The translations under genes and the position numbers were made by a program. From Beggiatoa leptomitoformis (GTDB lineage: Bacteria > Pseudomonadota > Gammaproteobacteria > Beggiatoales > Beggiatoaceae), in NCBI RefSeq assembly GCF_001305575.3, contig NZ_CP012373.2, positions 1,860,001 to 1,924,000 on the forward strand: a stretch of DNA of 64,000 nucleotides, written 5' to 3'. Every line of letters starts with the position of its first letter. Position 1 is the first letter of the stretch. Under the pieces are notes generated by a model that saw nothing but the letters and a program-made list of their open reading frames with translations, did not search any database and was not told the origin of the DNA. Shown in pieces: positions 37,862 to 45,954 of the stretch.

Positions 37862-38425
37862 ATGAAAAAGACATTCTTAACCGCAGTGATGTTTGGCTTA
37901 AGCAGTGCTGTATTTGCCGCCGATACTTACACAATTGACGCAACTCATACATTTCCTAGCTTTGAAATCAACCATTTAGGGTTTTCCACTCAACGAGGGC
38001 GGTTTAACAGCACAAAGGGAAAAGTGACGCTGGATATCGCAAACAAGAAAGGTTCTGTTGAAGTCATTATCGACGCAAAATCCATAGATACAGGGTTTGA
38101 AAAGCTAGAAGAACACCTGCGCGGAGAAGACTTTTTTAATGTTGAAAAGTTTCCTACGTTGACTTTTAAATCCACCAATATCGGCTTTAAAGATGACAAG
38201 CCCGCGTTTATTGAAGGGAACTTAACCCTATTAGCTACCACCAAACCCGTGACATTGACGGTTAATTATTTTAATTGTGGTACAAACCCGATTAATAAAA
38301 AGTTTGAATGTGGAATAGATGCAAGCACTAGCATCAAACGTTCTGAATTTGGCATGGCCACTTATGTACCCGCTGTTGGTGATGAGGTGAAAATCACGAT
38401 TCAAGCGGAAGCCATTAAAGATTAA
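37862..38425 (+). CDS. YceI family periplasmic protein, second copy
   Basis: The ATG at 37862 follows a GGAG site and begins a good signal peptide (MKKTFLTAVMFGLSSAVFA); 187 residues. An upstream ATG at 37841 is in frame but would spoil the signal. The barrel motif IDATHTFPSFEINHLGFSTQRGRF, KSIDTGFEKLEEHLRGEDFFN and RSEFGMATYVPAVGDEVKI define the classical YceI family. It is the last gene of the cytochrome b561-YceI-YceI operon. Confidence 0.94.
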   Translation: MKKTFLTAVMFGLSSAVFAADTYTIDATHTFPSFEINHLGFSTQRGRFNSTKGKVTLDIANKKGSVEVIIDAKSIDTGFEKLEEHLRGEDFFNVEKFPTLTFKSTNIGFKDDKPAFIEGNLTLLATTKPVTLTVNYFNCGTNPINKKFECGIDASTSIKRSEFGMATYVPAVGDEVKITIQAEAIKD

Positions 38426-38683
38426 TTTTTTGCGTAAATTTCCTTAGCATTGACAAATAGGGAAATCCGCTAGAAGTGAAACAATATTCAAGGATTAGCC
38501 ATTTAAAAAACGGCTAATCCTTGTCCGTTTAATAAACGATTAAAATACGTTTGATTCATCACATACTTTTCCTCGCTTTTGATTTTATTCTCCTTTAGAT
38601 AAACTATCCGCACGATTCGCTTTTTAAGCGATGACATAATGCTATAAAACACACCTAGACTACTTGCTTATGCGGGAGAAACG

Positions 38684-39340
38684 ATGACACGTTTTTTAAT
38701 TATCACGGGCTTTTTTTTATTAACCATATCAAGCGTTAATGCAACCGAAACCACCACACTTAACACGGCAGAACAACAAGCGTTAGAAAGTCAGCTAGTT
38801 GCACATTATCGTGACACAGTTAAGAAGTTTGGCGGCACACTGCTGAAAGAGTTACAAAGTAGTTTGCAACAGGATGGCGCTATCAGCACTATTGCCGTCT
38901 GTAATGAAAAAGCCCCTCAAATTGCGAAAATCCTTGCAGAAGAAAATAACCTAAGCCTTAAACGGATTAGTTTAAAAAATCGTAATGCCCACAATGGTGT
39001 ATTGACAGATAGCCAAGAAGCAACGGTTTTACAGTCTTTTGTGGAACGTCAGGCAAAAGGGGAAGATTTAAGCAAGGTTGAGCAACTCACCAAAATTGAA
39101 AAAGACGGACAAACATATTACCAATTTATGAAAGCTATCCCGACAGGTGCGGTATGTTTAACCTGTCATGGCGAGAAAGTGGATGCCGTCTTGTACGACA
39201 AAATAAAAGCTTATTATCCTGATGATAAAGCAATTGGCTTTAAAGAAGGTGAATTGCGCGGTGCTTTTTTAATCACCCAACCTGTTAGTCAAGTAATTGA
39301 ATTATATAAACAGGGTAAATTACCCGCCGTAACACCATAA
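38684..39340 (+). CDS. Tll0287-like (DUF3365) single-haem protein
   Basis: 218 residues with a signal peptide (ITGFFLLTISSVNA) and the DUF3365/Tll0287-like domain, a PAS-like periplasmic fold with one covalently bound haem c. The haem site is the single CLTCHG; the upstream AVCNEKAP and RISLKNRNAHNG segments are conserved in the family. These proteins occur as haem sensors or electron carriers. It stands alone, bounded downstream by a strong terminator, and would depend on the cytochrome c maturation system, of which ccmI is present at 53443-54669. Confidence 0.88.
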   Translation: MTRFLIITGFFLLTISSVNATETTTLNTAEQQALESQLVAHYRDTVKKFGGTLLKELQSSLQQDGAISTIAVCNEKAPQIAKILAEENNLSLKRISLKNRNAHNGVLTDSQEATVLQSFVERQAKGEDLSKVEQLTKIEKDGQTYYQFMKAIPTGAVCLTCHGEKVDAVLYDKIKAYYPDDKAIGFKEGELRGAFLITQPVSQVIELYKQGKLPAVTP

Positions 39341-39342
39341 AT

Positions 39343-39382
39343 AAAAAAGGCGAAACGCGCAATAAAGTGTTTCGCCTTTTTT
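39343..39382. terminator. Strong bidirectional Rho-independent terminator
   Basis: AAAAAAGGCGAAAC (39343-39356) pairs with GTTTCGCCTTTTTT (39369-39382). The A and T tracts make it work on both strands, ending the haem-protein gene on the plus strand and the coiled-coil OmpA gene on the minus strand. Confidence 0.92.
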
Positions 39383-39489
39383 CTGCCTAAAAAGTATAGT
39401 AAACGCACTAAAAACGATACAGAGGATTAGCAGTCCTGACAGAACCGCTAATCCTAAATTTAAATCACTTCATGGCGCATTTGCTACAA

Positions 39490-41622
39490 TTATTTTGCTG
39501 GTAAAATAGTCACTTCCACACGACGATTTTGTTTACGCCCTGTCGCTGTTCCATTATCTGCAATGGGGTTTTCTTTGCCCAACCCTGTGCTACTCAACAG
39601 ATTTTCAGCTACCCCTCGTTTTATCAACGCTGTTTTAACCGTTTCTGCCCGTTGTTGAGATAAGGTTAAATTCGTCTCAGGATTTCCACTAGAATCGGTA
39701 TGTCCTTCAATAAGCACTTGTCTATTAGGCAATGCTTTGATTAATTCAGAAACTTTATCTAATAAAACCAAATCATCAGGAAGTGCAGATTGTCCACTTG
39801 CGAAAGGTAAATCACGTAAAATCAGTAGAATACCTTTCTCTGTATAAACACCACCTAATGCAGTCACTTGTCCCATTGTGGCTAAGAGTTCTGTATTTGC
39901 CGTTTCTGCTTTTAAAGCACGCGTTTCTGCAATGACTGCTTTTTCTTGTTCTGCCGTTAGGCTGGTTTCTAGGGTTTTTACTTGTGCTTGGGCTGTGCTA
40001 GCTTCGGCTGTCGTTTTTTCTAATGTTGCGCGTAATTCTGTCACGGTTGCGCGGGTCGTTTCTAATTGCGTGCTTAGCTCTGTTTCTAATGCACGCATTT
40101 TTGCTTGCGTTTGTTGATTGGTTGCTAACGTTGTTTCAGCTTGTTGTAATTTTTGAGTTAAATCGTCAATATTTTCTTTCGCATGACTGATTGTCGCATC
40201 GGCACTGGCGGCTTGTTCTGTTTTTTCAGCGGTTAGATTTTCAATGGCTTGCCGTAATTGCAGGATGGATTCTTCTGCTTTTTGTTGCGTTTGTTCTGCT
40301 TGCTCAAGTTGGCTTTCTAACGTTGCCGTTTGTTGTTTGTTTTTAATGTCTGCATCGCGTGCCGCACGCACATTTTCAACAAAAGTGGCTTGTACTGCAT
40401 AAGTTTTTTCTTGCAAATCTTTGAACGTTGCCTCTAGCGTTTGCAAGTCATCTTGTTTTTTCTGTAATGTCGCGTTGTATTCGGCTTTCATTTTGTCTAA
40501 CGTTTCCGTTAGTTTGGTAACAGCATCTTGATTTAGTTTTTCAAGCTGTTGTTCATGTTCAACTTTTAAGGTGGTAATGGTTTGTTCTGCGTTGGTTAAA
40601 GAATCGGTTTTTTCGGCTAAGGTGGTTTGTAGCGTGGTTAATTCGGCTGTTTGCGCGGTGAGGTTTTTTTGGGCTTCTGCAACGCTTGCCTCTAAGGTTT
40701 TAATCTGAGTTTGTGCTGCCTCTAGGGCTTTTTTATGTTCTTCAGTGGCTTGTGCTAATTGTGCGCGAATATCTGCAAGGTCGGTTTCTGTTTTGTGCAG
40801 GGTTTGTTGTGCCTCTGTGGCTTGGGTCGTGAGGGCTTGCTTGTCTGTTTCTAACTGTGTGGCGGTTGCTTGCAGTTGGGTATATTCGGCGGTTTTCTTG
40901 TCTAACGCGGTTTGTATCGTCGTTAGTTGTTCATTTATCGCTTGTTTTTCAGTTTGTAATGTTGTTAAGTCTGTTTGTGCGGTTGTGAGTTGGGGGCGTA
41001 AGGTCTCTAATTCAGTGACTGCGGTTTGTCGTTCGGTTTTTAGCGTTTCTACGCTGGTTTGTAAGGCATCATATTCTGTTTGTACTTTTTCTAAGGCTTG
41101 TTGTGTTTCTGCTAAGGTTTTTTCAATCGCTTGTTTTTCTGCTTGTAACTGCGTCATGACACGATTGTGTGTGGATTTTTCTGCAAGATTATTTTTTTGT
41201 AAATCAGCAATGAGCGTTTCGGCTTTACTTTGGGTACGGGCTAAATCTGCTTGGGCTTTTTCTAATGCTTGTTTTACTTCTTCTACATAATTATGGGTTT
41301 CTGTTAATTCTGCTTCATACTGAATGCGTAGCTCTTCCATCGCCTGTTGTAGCAGGAAGACATTTTGTTGTGTGGCTTGTGTTTCTGTATCTGCTAGGCG
41401 CAAACGGTCTAATAATAGGCGGGTTTCTTGTGTAACTTCAGCGTCAGTAGCATTGGTAGTGCTACTCATGGTTGATGCGGGAAGGGTTGCTGTGTTTGGT
41501 GTTGCAACTGCATCGGCAAGAATAGGGATGGAATCGGCAAAACCACTGCTTACGGTTAGTGCCGCGAACCCTATTATAATCCCGTTGATGAGCGTCAATT
41601 TTGCTTGGCGAGGTATCTGCAT
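39490..41622 (-). CDS. Long coiled-coil protein with C-terminal OmpA domain
   Basis: 710 residues. A signal peptide (IIIGFAALTVSSGFA, cleavage near residue 29) is followed by about 500 residues of almost uninterrupted coiled coil, rich in Glu, Gln, Thr and Lys with heptad pattern, and a C-terminal OmpA-like domain (about 595-705; DLPFASGQSALPDDL, IEGHTDSSGNPETNLTLSQQRAETV, NRRVEVTIL). It could span the periplasm with the OmpA end on peptidoglycan. The rod would be roughly 70 nm if a single helix, longer than a normal periplasm, so it must fold back, oligomerise or lie along the wall. Function unknown. Confidence 0.83.
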   Translation of the reverse strand: MQIPRQAKLTLINGIIIGFAALTVSSGFADSIPILADAVATPNTATLPASTMSSTTNATDAEVTQETRLLLDRLRLADTETQATQQNVFLLQQAMEELRIQYEAELTETHNYVEEVKQALEKAQADLARTQSKAETLIADLQKNNLAEKSTHNRVMTQLQAEKQAIEKTLAETQQALEKVQTEYDALQTSVETLKTERQTAVTELETLRPQLTTAQTDLTTLQTEKQAINEQLTTIQTALDKKTAEYTQLQATATQLETDKQALTTQATEAQQTLHKTETDLADIRAQLAQATEEHKKALEAAQTQIKTLEASVAEAQKNLTAQTAELTTLQTTLAEKTDSLTNAEQTITTLKVEHEQQLEKLNQDAVTKLTETLDKMKAEYNATLQKKQDDLQTLEATFKDLQEKTYAVQATFVENVRAARDADIKNKQQTATLESQLEQAEQTQQKAEESILQLRQAIENLTAEKTEQAASADATISHAKENIDDLTQKLQQAETTLATNQQTQAKMRALETELSTQLETTRATVTELRATLEKTTAEASTAQAQVKTLETSLTAEQEKAVIAETRALKAETANTELLATMGQVTALGGVYTEKGILLILRDLPFASGQSALPDDLVLLDKVSELIKALPNRQVLIEGHTDSSGNPETNLTLSQQRAETVKTALIKRGVAENLLSSTGLGKENPIADNGTATGRKQNRRVEVTILPAK

Positions 41623-41933
41623 ATTGTTTTCTCCTGAGATTTCAAAGTGGTTTTAGAGAGAAATTGATTGTTGTTTTTGTAGGATAAAAACTTTGTGACA
41701 CACGCGATGTGTTACACATAATGACAAAATGACAAGACAAAAACACGGTATGAATTATAAATTGCCTTATTAATGTATTCGGTCTTGTTTGGTTTGGAAG
41801 TATTGAGAATTCTGCTTTAGCCCCTCTAACGAGAAAAGTGTAATCGTCAATCTAGCTTCATGGCAATTCATTTTCGTTTTATGCGACCGTTTTCGATACA
41901 ATAACATTTTTTCGCCTACGATATGCCTAAACC

Positions 41934-42773
41934 ATGATGCTGGATACTTGGCAAGCTCAGTTACAATTGTACTTTACACAACGTGTCACCCGTACGGTCT
42001 TGAGTCAGCGACGACATTCAGGGCCTTTACAAATTCAACGTCCGTTTTATCCTGAAACGAATGGCACTTGTCATGTTTATTTGTTGCATCCACCGGGGGG
42101 GATTGTTGGCGGTGACCATTTGCAGATTCAAATTCATGTCGATAAAAATGCGCAAGCATTGATAACGACACCTGCTGCAACAAAGTTATACGCACATCCT
42201 ACGCATTTTTCCCAACAAAATATTCAATTAACCGTTGCACAGCAGGGTATTTTAGAGTGGTTGCCTCAAGAAACGATTGCGTTTAATGACAGCCGAAGCC
42301 ATAGCCAGTTGCGCGTTATGCTTGCGCCTGACAGTGTTTTTATGGGATGGGATATTGTCTGTTTGGGACGACCTGCAAGTCATGAACGATTTATGCAGGG
42401 GCAATTGCGACAAGCGATTGAAATTTATGTAGGAAAAACACCCTTATGGATTGAACGCGCGTATTATCAAGGTGATAGCCCATTACTAAGCAGTGCATGG
42501 GGATTGGCTGGTTATCCTGTTGTTGGCAGTTTTTTATGTGCTGTTCCAACGATAACAACGTGGGCAATGGATGAATTACGCGAAACCTTGCACAACTGGT
42601 TCACAGAACCTTCATGTTTATGTGCATTAACAAGTGTCGAAGGGATGCTTATTAGTCGTTATTTAGGGAATCATGCAGAACAAGCAAAGGCTTTTTTTAC
42701 GGATGTTTGGACGGCAATACGTCCTAGCATTTCGCAACGTCCTGCTTGTCCGCCGCGTATTTGGGCAACCTAA
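41934..42773 (+). CDS. ureD: Urease accessory protein UreD
   Basis: 279 residues. UreD helps UreFG deliver nickel to apo-urease. The family signature is clear: YLLHPPGGIVGGDHLQIQI, TTPAATKLYAHP, WLPQETIAFNDSR and the C-terminal CPPRIWAT. In almost all genomes ureD precedes ureABC, but here no urease subunit or other accessory gene is within the window on either side; a repeat and an unrelated operon follow. Either the urease genes moved elsewhere or this copy is a relic under relaxed selection, although its frame is intact. Confidence 0.92.
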   Translation: MMLDTWQAQLQLYFTQRVTRTVLSQRRHSGPLQIQRPFYPETNGTCHVYLLHPPGGIVGGDHLQIQIHVDKNAQALITTPAATKLYAHPTHFSQQNIQLTVAQQGILEWLPQETIAFNDSRSHSQLRVMLAPDSVFMGWDIVCLGRPASHERFMQGQLRQAIEIYVGKTPLWIERAYYQGDSPLLSSAWGLAGYPVVGSFLCAVPTITTWAMDELRETLHNWFTEPSCLCALTSVEGMLISRYLGNHAEQAKAFFTDVWTAIRPSISQRPACPPRIWAT

Positions 42774-42798
42774 TTTTTATTAGACAGGTTGTTAAAAA

Positions 42799-42890
42799 TG
42801 GATAATGCCGCTTCAGGCGATGTTATTTGTGTTTTTAATTCTGAAAATTCAGTTGATTCTGAAAATTCTGCTTTAGACAGGCTTTAACCC
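42799..42890. repeat. Dispersed intergenic repeat, family TGAATC/ATGGATA, copy C (partial)
   Basis: AATGGATAATGCCGC pairs loosely with GGCGATGTTATTTG (42798-42829), followed by two copies of CTGAAAATTC (42840-42848 and 42856-42867) and a closing TAGACAGGC that echoes TTAGACAGG at 42780-42788. This matches the hairpin part and the TCTGAA part of the family, but in a different order from copies A, B and D. Confidence 0.5.
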
Positions 42891-42991
42891 ATGATTTATT
42901 TAAAGCTAGGCGCGTCCGTGATAAATAAGCCTTTTTAGCAACAATTCGCTATAATCAAATCACTATTTTATTCACTTTTATCATTATTCTT

Positions 42992-43507
42992 ATGTCACAA
43001 CTTTATCAGATGCAATTGAGCTTCGACCCCTTGGAAGATCGTTTGCAATTCCGAGTGAATACACACGACAAGGCAGAATACCGCTTTTGGTTTACACGCC
43101 GTTATGTCCGCTTGTTATGGGCGGTCTTACTGGAAATGTTAAAAGAAGTGGAAGCAGGCAATCGTTATACAGACCCTCGTGTACAAGCCGCTGTTTTATC
43201 TTTTCAACATGAAAATATGTTGCAACAGATGGATTTTTCCAAACCGTTCGAAGCGAATAATCAACAATATCCTTTGGGTGACCAAGCGGTTTTACTCTCG
43301 CGTATCAGTCGCAAAAAACGTGATGATGGCTCACACCTATTATGTTTACATCCAAAAGAAGGGGCAGGCGTAGATTTAGTTTTGAGTGAAAGTATGTTGC
43401 ATTCTCTCTGCAAAATGTTATCGGAAACGGTCAAAATGGCAGAGTGGGATTTACGCTTGCAAATCGGGCAAGAATTTTCTTCCTCACATGCACGCAGTGT
43501 GAATTAA
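42992..43507 (+). CDS. Conserved-looking protein of unknown function (operon gene 1)
   Basis: 171 residues with no signal peptide or membrane segment. Strong features are an aromatic, basic segment FWFTRRYVRLLWAVLLEMLKEV and a central basic SRKKRDDGSHLLCLHPKEG. I do not recognise a named family. It is the first of three closely packed genes: the next begins 6 bases after its stop, and the third 2 bases after the second. Codon use is like that of neighbours, so it is not an obvious import. Confidence 0.75.
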   Translation: MSQLYQMQLSFDPLEDRLQFRVNTHDKAEYRFWFTRRYVRLLWAVLLEMLKEVEAGNRYTDPRVQAAVLSFQHENMLQQMDFSKPFEANNQQYPLGDQAVLLSRISRKKRDDGSHLLCLHPKEGAGVDLVLSESMLHSLCKMLSETVKMAEWDLRLQIGQEFSSSHARSVN

Positions 43508-43513
43508 TAGACA

Positions 43514-44461
43514 GTGAGGTTGGTTGTGGAACGTTTGGATTTTGTCTTACCTGATTTTACGCGGATTAGTTGGGTGAGTGAAGAAGCACGAAGCCAATGG
43601 GAACATCGCTTTACTCGTTTGATTCAAGTCTGGCAAACGGCGGAGTGGCAATCCGTAAAAACGGGGATGCGTGGTTGCTGTACGTTGGTTTTATCGCCAA
43701 CACAATTCATTGAGCAAGCCAGCCTGTGGATAGAACAAGGCTTAGTCAGTTTGCCACTGGAAATGCAGGCAGTCGCGCAATATGCAAATGCACAAGCCTT
43801 ATTACAAGTTGCGGGTGATACGCCTTTTTTATTGCGTGTGGCTGTTGGGTATCCTGCGGCAATTCAGGCTTTACAACGGGCGATTAATCAACAAGATGAG
43901 GCAGAAATCAGTCGCTTAGTTGGATATCCTTATTGTTGTTATCAAGCCTTTCATCATTACTGTGCAGAACAAGGGTTTATCGACATGACATGGCATAGCG
44001 CATTAGCTAGTCATCATCAACCCGATAGTGAATCACAATTAATTAAATTATCATCCTGTATAGAAACCAATTTATTTTGGCAATCTTTAGGCTTGCGCTT
44101 GATTCCGCATAATCCCTGCCGTTACGATTGTCCCGCGAGCATTGAAATGGGTAAACAATTTATATTGCTATTACAACAGCTTGGTTTTACAGAGGAACTA
44201 TCTTGGTTACAAGAAATATTTGATTTTCCTGTTGCATGGTCGGCATTACATGGCATTGCGGAAATAAAAACCCCGCTGTTAAAAATTTCTACAACAACTG
44301 ATGCAACACCAACAAAATATATCGTGCATTATCAAGGACAAACTTATCCTTTAGCAGGCGGACAAGGATTAACATTTCCCTATCGTTTAGCGCGCCAACC
44401 TGTACTGAGTCAATCGCCAAGTTTTAAGCGAGGGCTAGCACATCGACTTGAAAGGCGTTAA
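43514..44461 (+). CDS. Cysteine-motif protein of unknown function (operon gene 2)
   Basis: About 315 residues from a GTG at 43514; a second GTG at 43526 would remove four residues, and neither has a strong ribosome-binding site. Two cysteine clusters stand out in the middle: LVGYPYCCYQAF and IPHNPCRYDCPASIEMG, separated by about 60 residues. Together with nearby His these could form a metal or cluster site. The arrangement resembles DUF483-type proteins, but I cannot confirm that without a profile search. It sits between two other unknown genes with almost no spacing, so the three products probably act together. Confidence 0.75.
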   Translation: MRLVVERLDFVLPDFTRISWVSEEARSQWEHRFTRLIQVWQTAEWQSVKTGMRGCCTLVLSPTQFIEQASLWIEQGLVSLPLEMQAVAQYANAQALLQVAGDTPFLLRVAVGYPAAIQALQRAINQQDEAEISRLVGYPYCCYQAFHHYCAEQGFIDMTWHSALASHHQPDSESQLIKLSSCIETNLFWQSLGLRLIPHNPCRYDCPASIEMGKQFILLLQQLGFTEELSWLQEIFDFPVAWSALHGIAEIKTPLLKISTTTDATPTKYIVHYQGQTYPLAGGQGLTFPYRLARQPVLSQSPSFKRGLAHRLERR

Positions 44462-44463
44462 TA

Positions 44464-44850
44464 ATGAGCGTGGCTTACTATCTTGTGGTAAATCAATCAA
44501 CGGCTGATATGTCAGCGATGATAGACGGCAAACTATTGGGTAAAAATGCCGAGATGATTAATCAGTTAGCGATGGAACAGGATTTACCCTTACTTGATGA
44601 TTTTGTTGGGATGGATGAATCATTAGCAGAACAATTTGAACTGTCAGAAGAAATTATTAGCATGGATAATCAATGGTTTAATCCAGAGCAAGGCATTGAA
44701 TGGTTTTCAACCATGATGGGCTTGATAGCGCAACAACCGAACCATATTGCACATATTGACGAATTATTACTTGAGTTACAATTATTTATTGATGTATTGC
44801 AACAACTAAAAGCCCATAGCCTACAGTGGCGATTAGGGATAGATTATTAA
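44464..44850 (+). CDS. Small acidic protein of unknown function (operon gene 3)
   Basis: 128 residues, acidic and probably helical, with the notable segment SMDNQWFNPEQGIEWFSTMMGLI. No signal peptide, membrane helix or known motif was seen. It begins 2 bases after the stop of the cysteine-motif gene, which implies translational coupling, and converges with rapZ (stops 3 bases apart). It could be a partner or chaperone of the preceding protein, but that is only inference from gene order. Confidence 0.72.
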   Translation: MSVAYYLVVNQSTADMSAMIDGKLLGKNAEMINQLAMEQDLPLLDDFVGMDESLAEQFELSEEIISMDNQWFNPEQGIEWFSTMMGLIAQQPNHIAHIDELLLELQLFIDVLQQLKAHSLQWRLGIDY

Positions 44851-44853
44851 TTT

Positions 44854-45702
44854 TTAAACTAATTCCCGATGTCTGAGTAACACGCCATCCCGTTTTTGAT
44901 TAAACAATTGCGCCAACTGTTCTGTAATATATACGGAACGATGTTGCCCCCCCGTGCAACCCACTGCAACGGTTAAATAACTACGGTTATCCGCTTCAAA
45001 TTGTGGAATCCAAACGCTTAAAAACTCACTAATATGCGCCAACATTTGCTGCACTTTGGGTTGTGATGCTAAAAACTGCACAACAGCATGATCACGACCT
45101 GTTAAAGGACGTAATTCTGGGTCCCAGTGCGGATTAGGCAAACAACGGACATCAAAGATAAAATCTGCTTCTTGCGGAAGACCATATTTAAATCCAAAGG
45201 ATAAAAATAAAATAGAAATCGATTGATTAATTTGTAAATCAGTACGTAGCCGTATCATGTCACGCAATTGATGAACGTGCATCTGGCTGGTATTAATTCG
45301 AATGTCTGCACGACTAGATAACGGCGCAAGCAATTGCCGTTCATACTTAATCGCTTCCGCTAAGGGTAATTGTTTGGTTGTTAGCGGATGTTTACGACGG
45401 GTTTCGCTATAACGCTTAATTAATACCGCATCATCCGCTTCCAAAAAAAGAATTGAATACGGAATATCCGTATCACTCAAAGTTTGCAACAAACTGGGTA
45501 AATCATGCAATGCGGCCGTCCGTGCATCAACTCCTACGGCAACATAATCATGTAAATTCGCCAGTTGCTTCGCCTGTTCTGCAAACGCAGGTAATAAACT
45601 CACAGGCAAATTATCCACGCAATACGTCCCCATATCCTCCAAACTATGCAAGGCAATGGTCTTTCCTGCCCCAGATAACCCACTGACAATTAATAGCTTC
45701 AT
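44854..45702 (-). CDS. rapZ: RNase adapter protein RapZ
   Basis: 282 residues. RapZ is a P-loop protein that in enterics guides RNase E to the small RNA GlmZ and so controls glucosamine-6-phosphate synthase. The Walker A motif is at residues 8-15 (GLSGAGKT), followed by VDNLPVSLLP, and the C-terminal domain contains LSFGFKYGLPQEADFIFDVRCLPNPHW and VAVGCTGGQHRSVYI. In many proteobacteria rapZ lies right after hprK or ptsN; here it is about 43 kb away. Confidence 0.96.
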   Translation of the reverse strand: MKLLIVSGLSGAGKTIALHSLEDMGTYCVDNLPVSLLPAFAEQAKQLANLHDYVAVGVDARTAALHDLPSLLQTLSDTDIPYSILFLEADDAVLIKRYSETRRKHPLTTKQLPLAEAIKYERQLLAPLSSRADIRINTSQMHVHQLRDMIRLRTDLQINQSISILFLSFGFKYGLPQEADFIFDVRCLPNPHWDPELRPLTGRDHAVVQFLASQPKVQQMLAHISEFLSVWIPQFEADNRSYLTVAVGCTGGQHRSVYITEQLAQLFNQKRDGVLLRHRELV

Positions 45703-45764
45703 ATTTAATTCCGTTTGCCAAATTCCTTTAAGCTCACTTTATTATCACCGAATTGGTATTACAT

Positions 45765-45872
45765 AACCTGAGTTCGGGATAAGAAATTCTCGTTCCCACG
45801 CTCCAGCGTGGGAACGAGATAAACCAATTAAATTTATTAATTTTTCCCTATTTCTTATCCCGAACTCAGGTT
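45765..45872. mobile_element. MITE-like element with 22-bp perfect terminal inverted repeats
   Basis: The 108-base element has perfectly complementary 22-base ends: AACCTGAGTTCGGGATAAG... at 45765-45786 and its complement at 45851-45872. The tetramer ACAT lies just outside on both sides (45761-45764, 45873-45876), or alternatively a TA dinucleotide duplication. Inside is a second perfect palindrome, TCTCGTTCCCACGCT / AGCGTGGGAACGAGA (45788-45819) with a CC loop. It has no coding capacity and sits between rapZ and pgk. Confidence 0.85.
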
Positions 45873-45954
45873 ACATAAGCTACGCGCTATATTCCTTATG
45901 GACGCTGTTAATATCACCCCATCAAATCAATCACCATTGACAGGGTGATAAAAC

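Noticed and set aside
41934-44850. ureD plus the following three genes as one urease-related system
   Set aside because: A 218-base gap containing a dispersed repeat separates them, and none of the three resembles a urease subunit or nickel accessory protein. They are reported separately.
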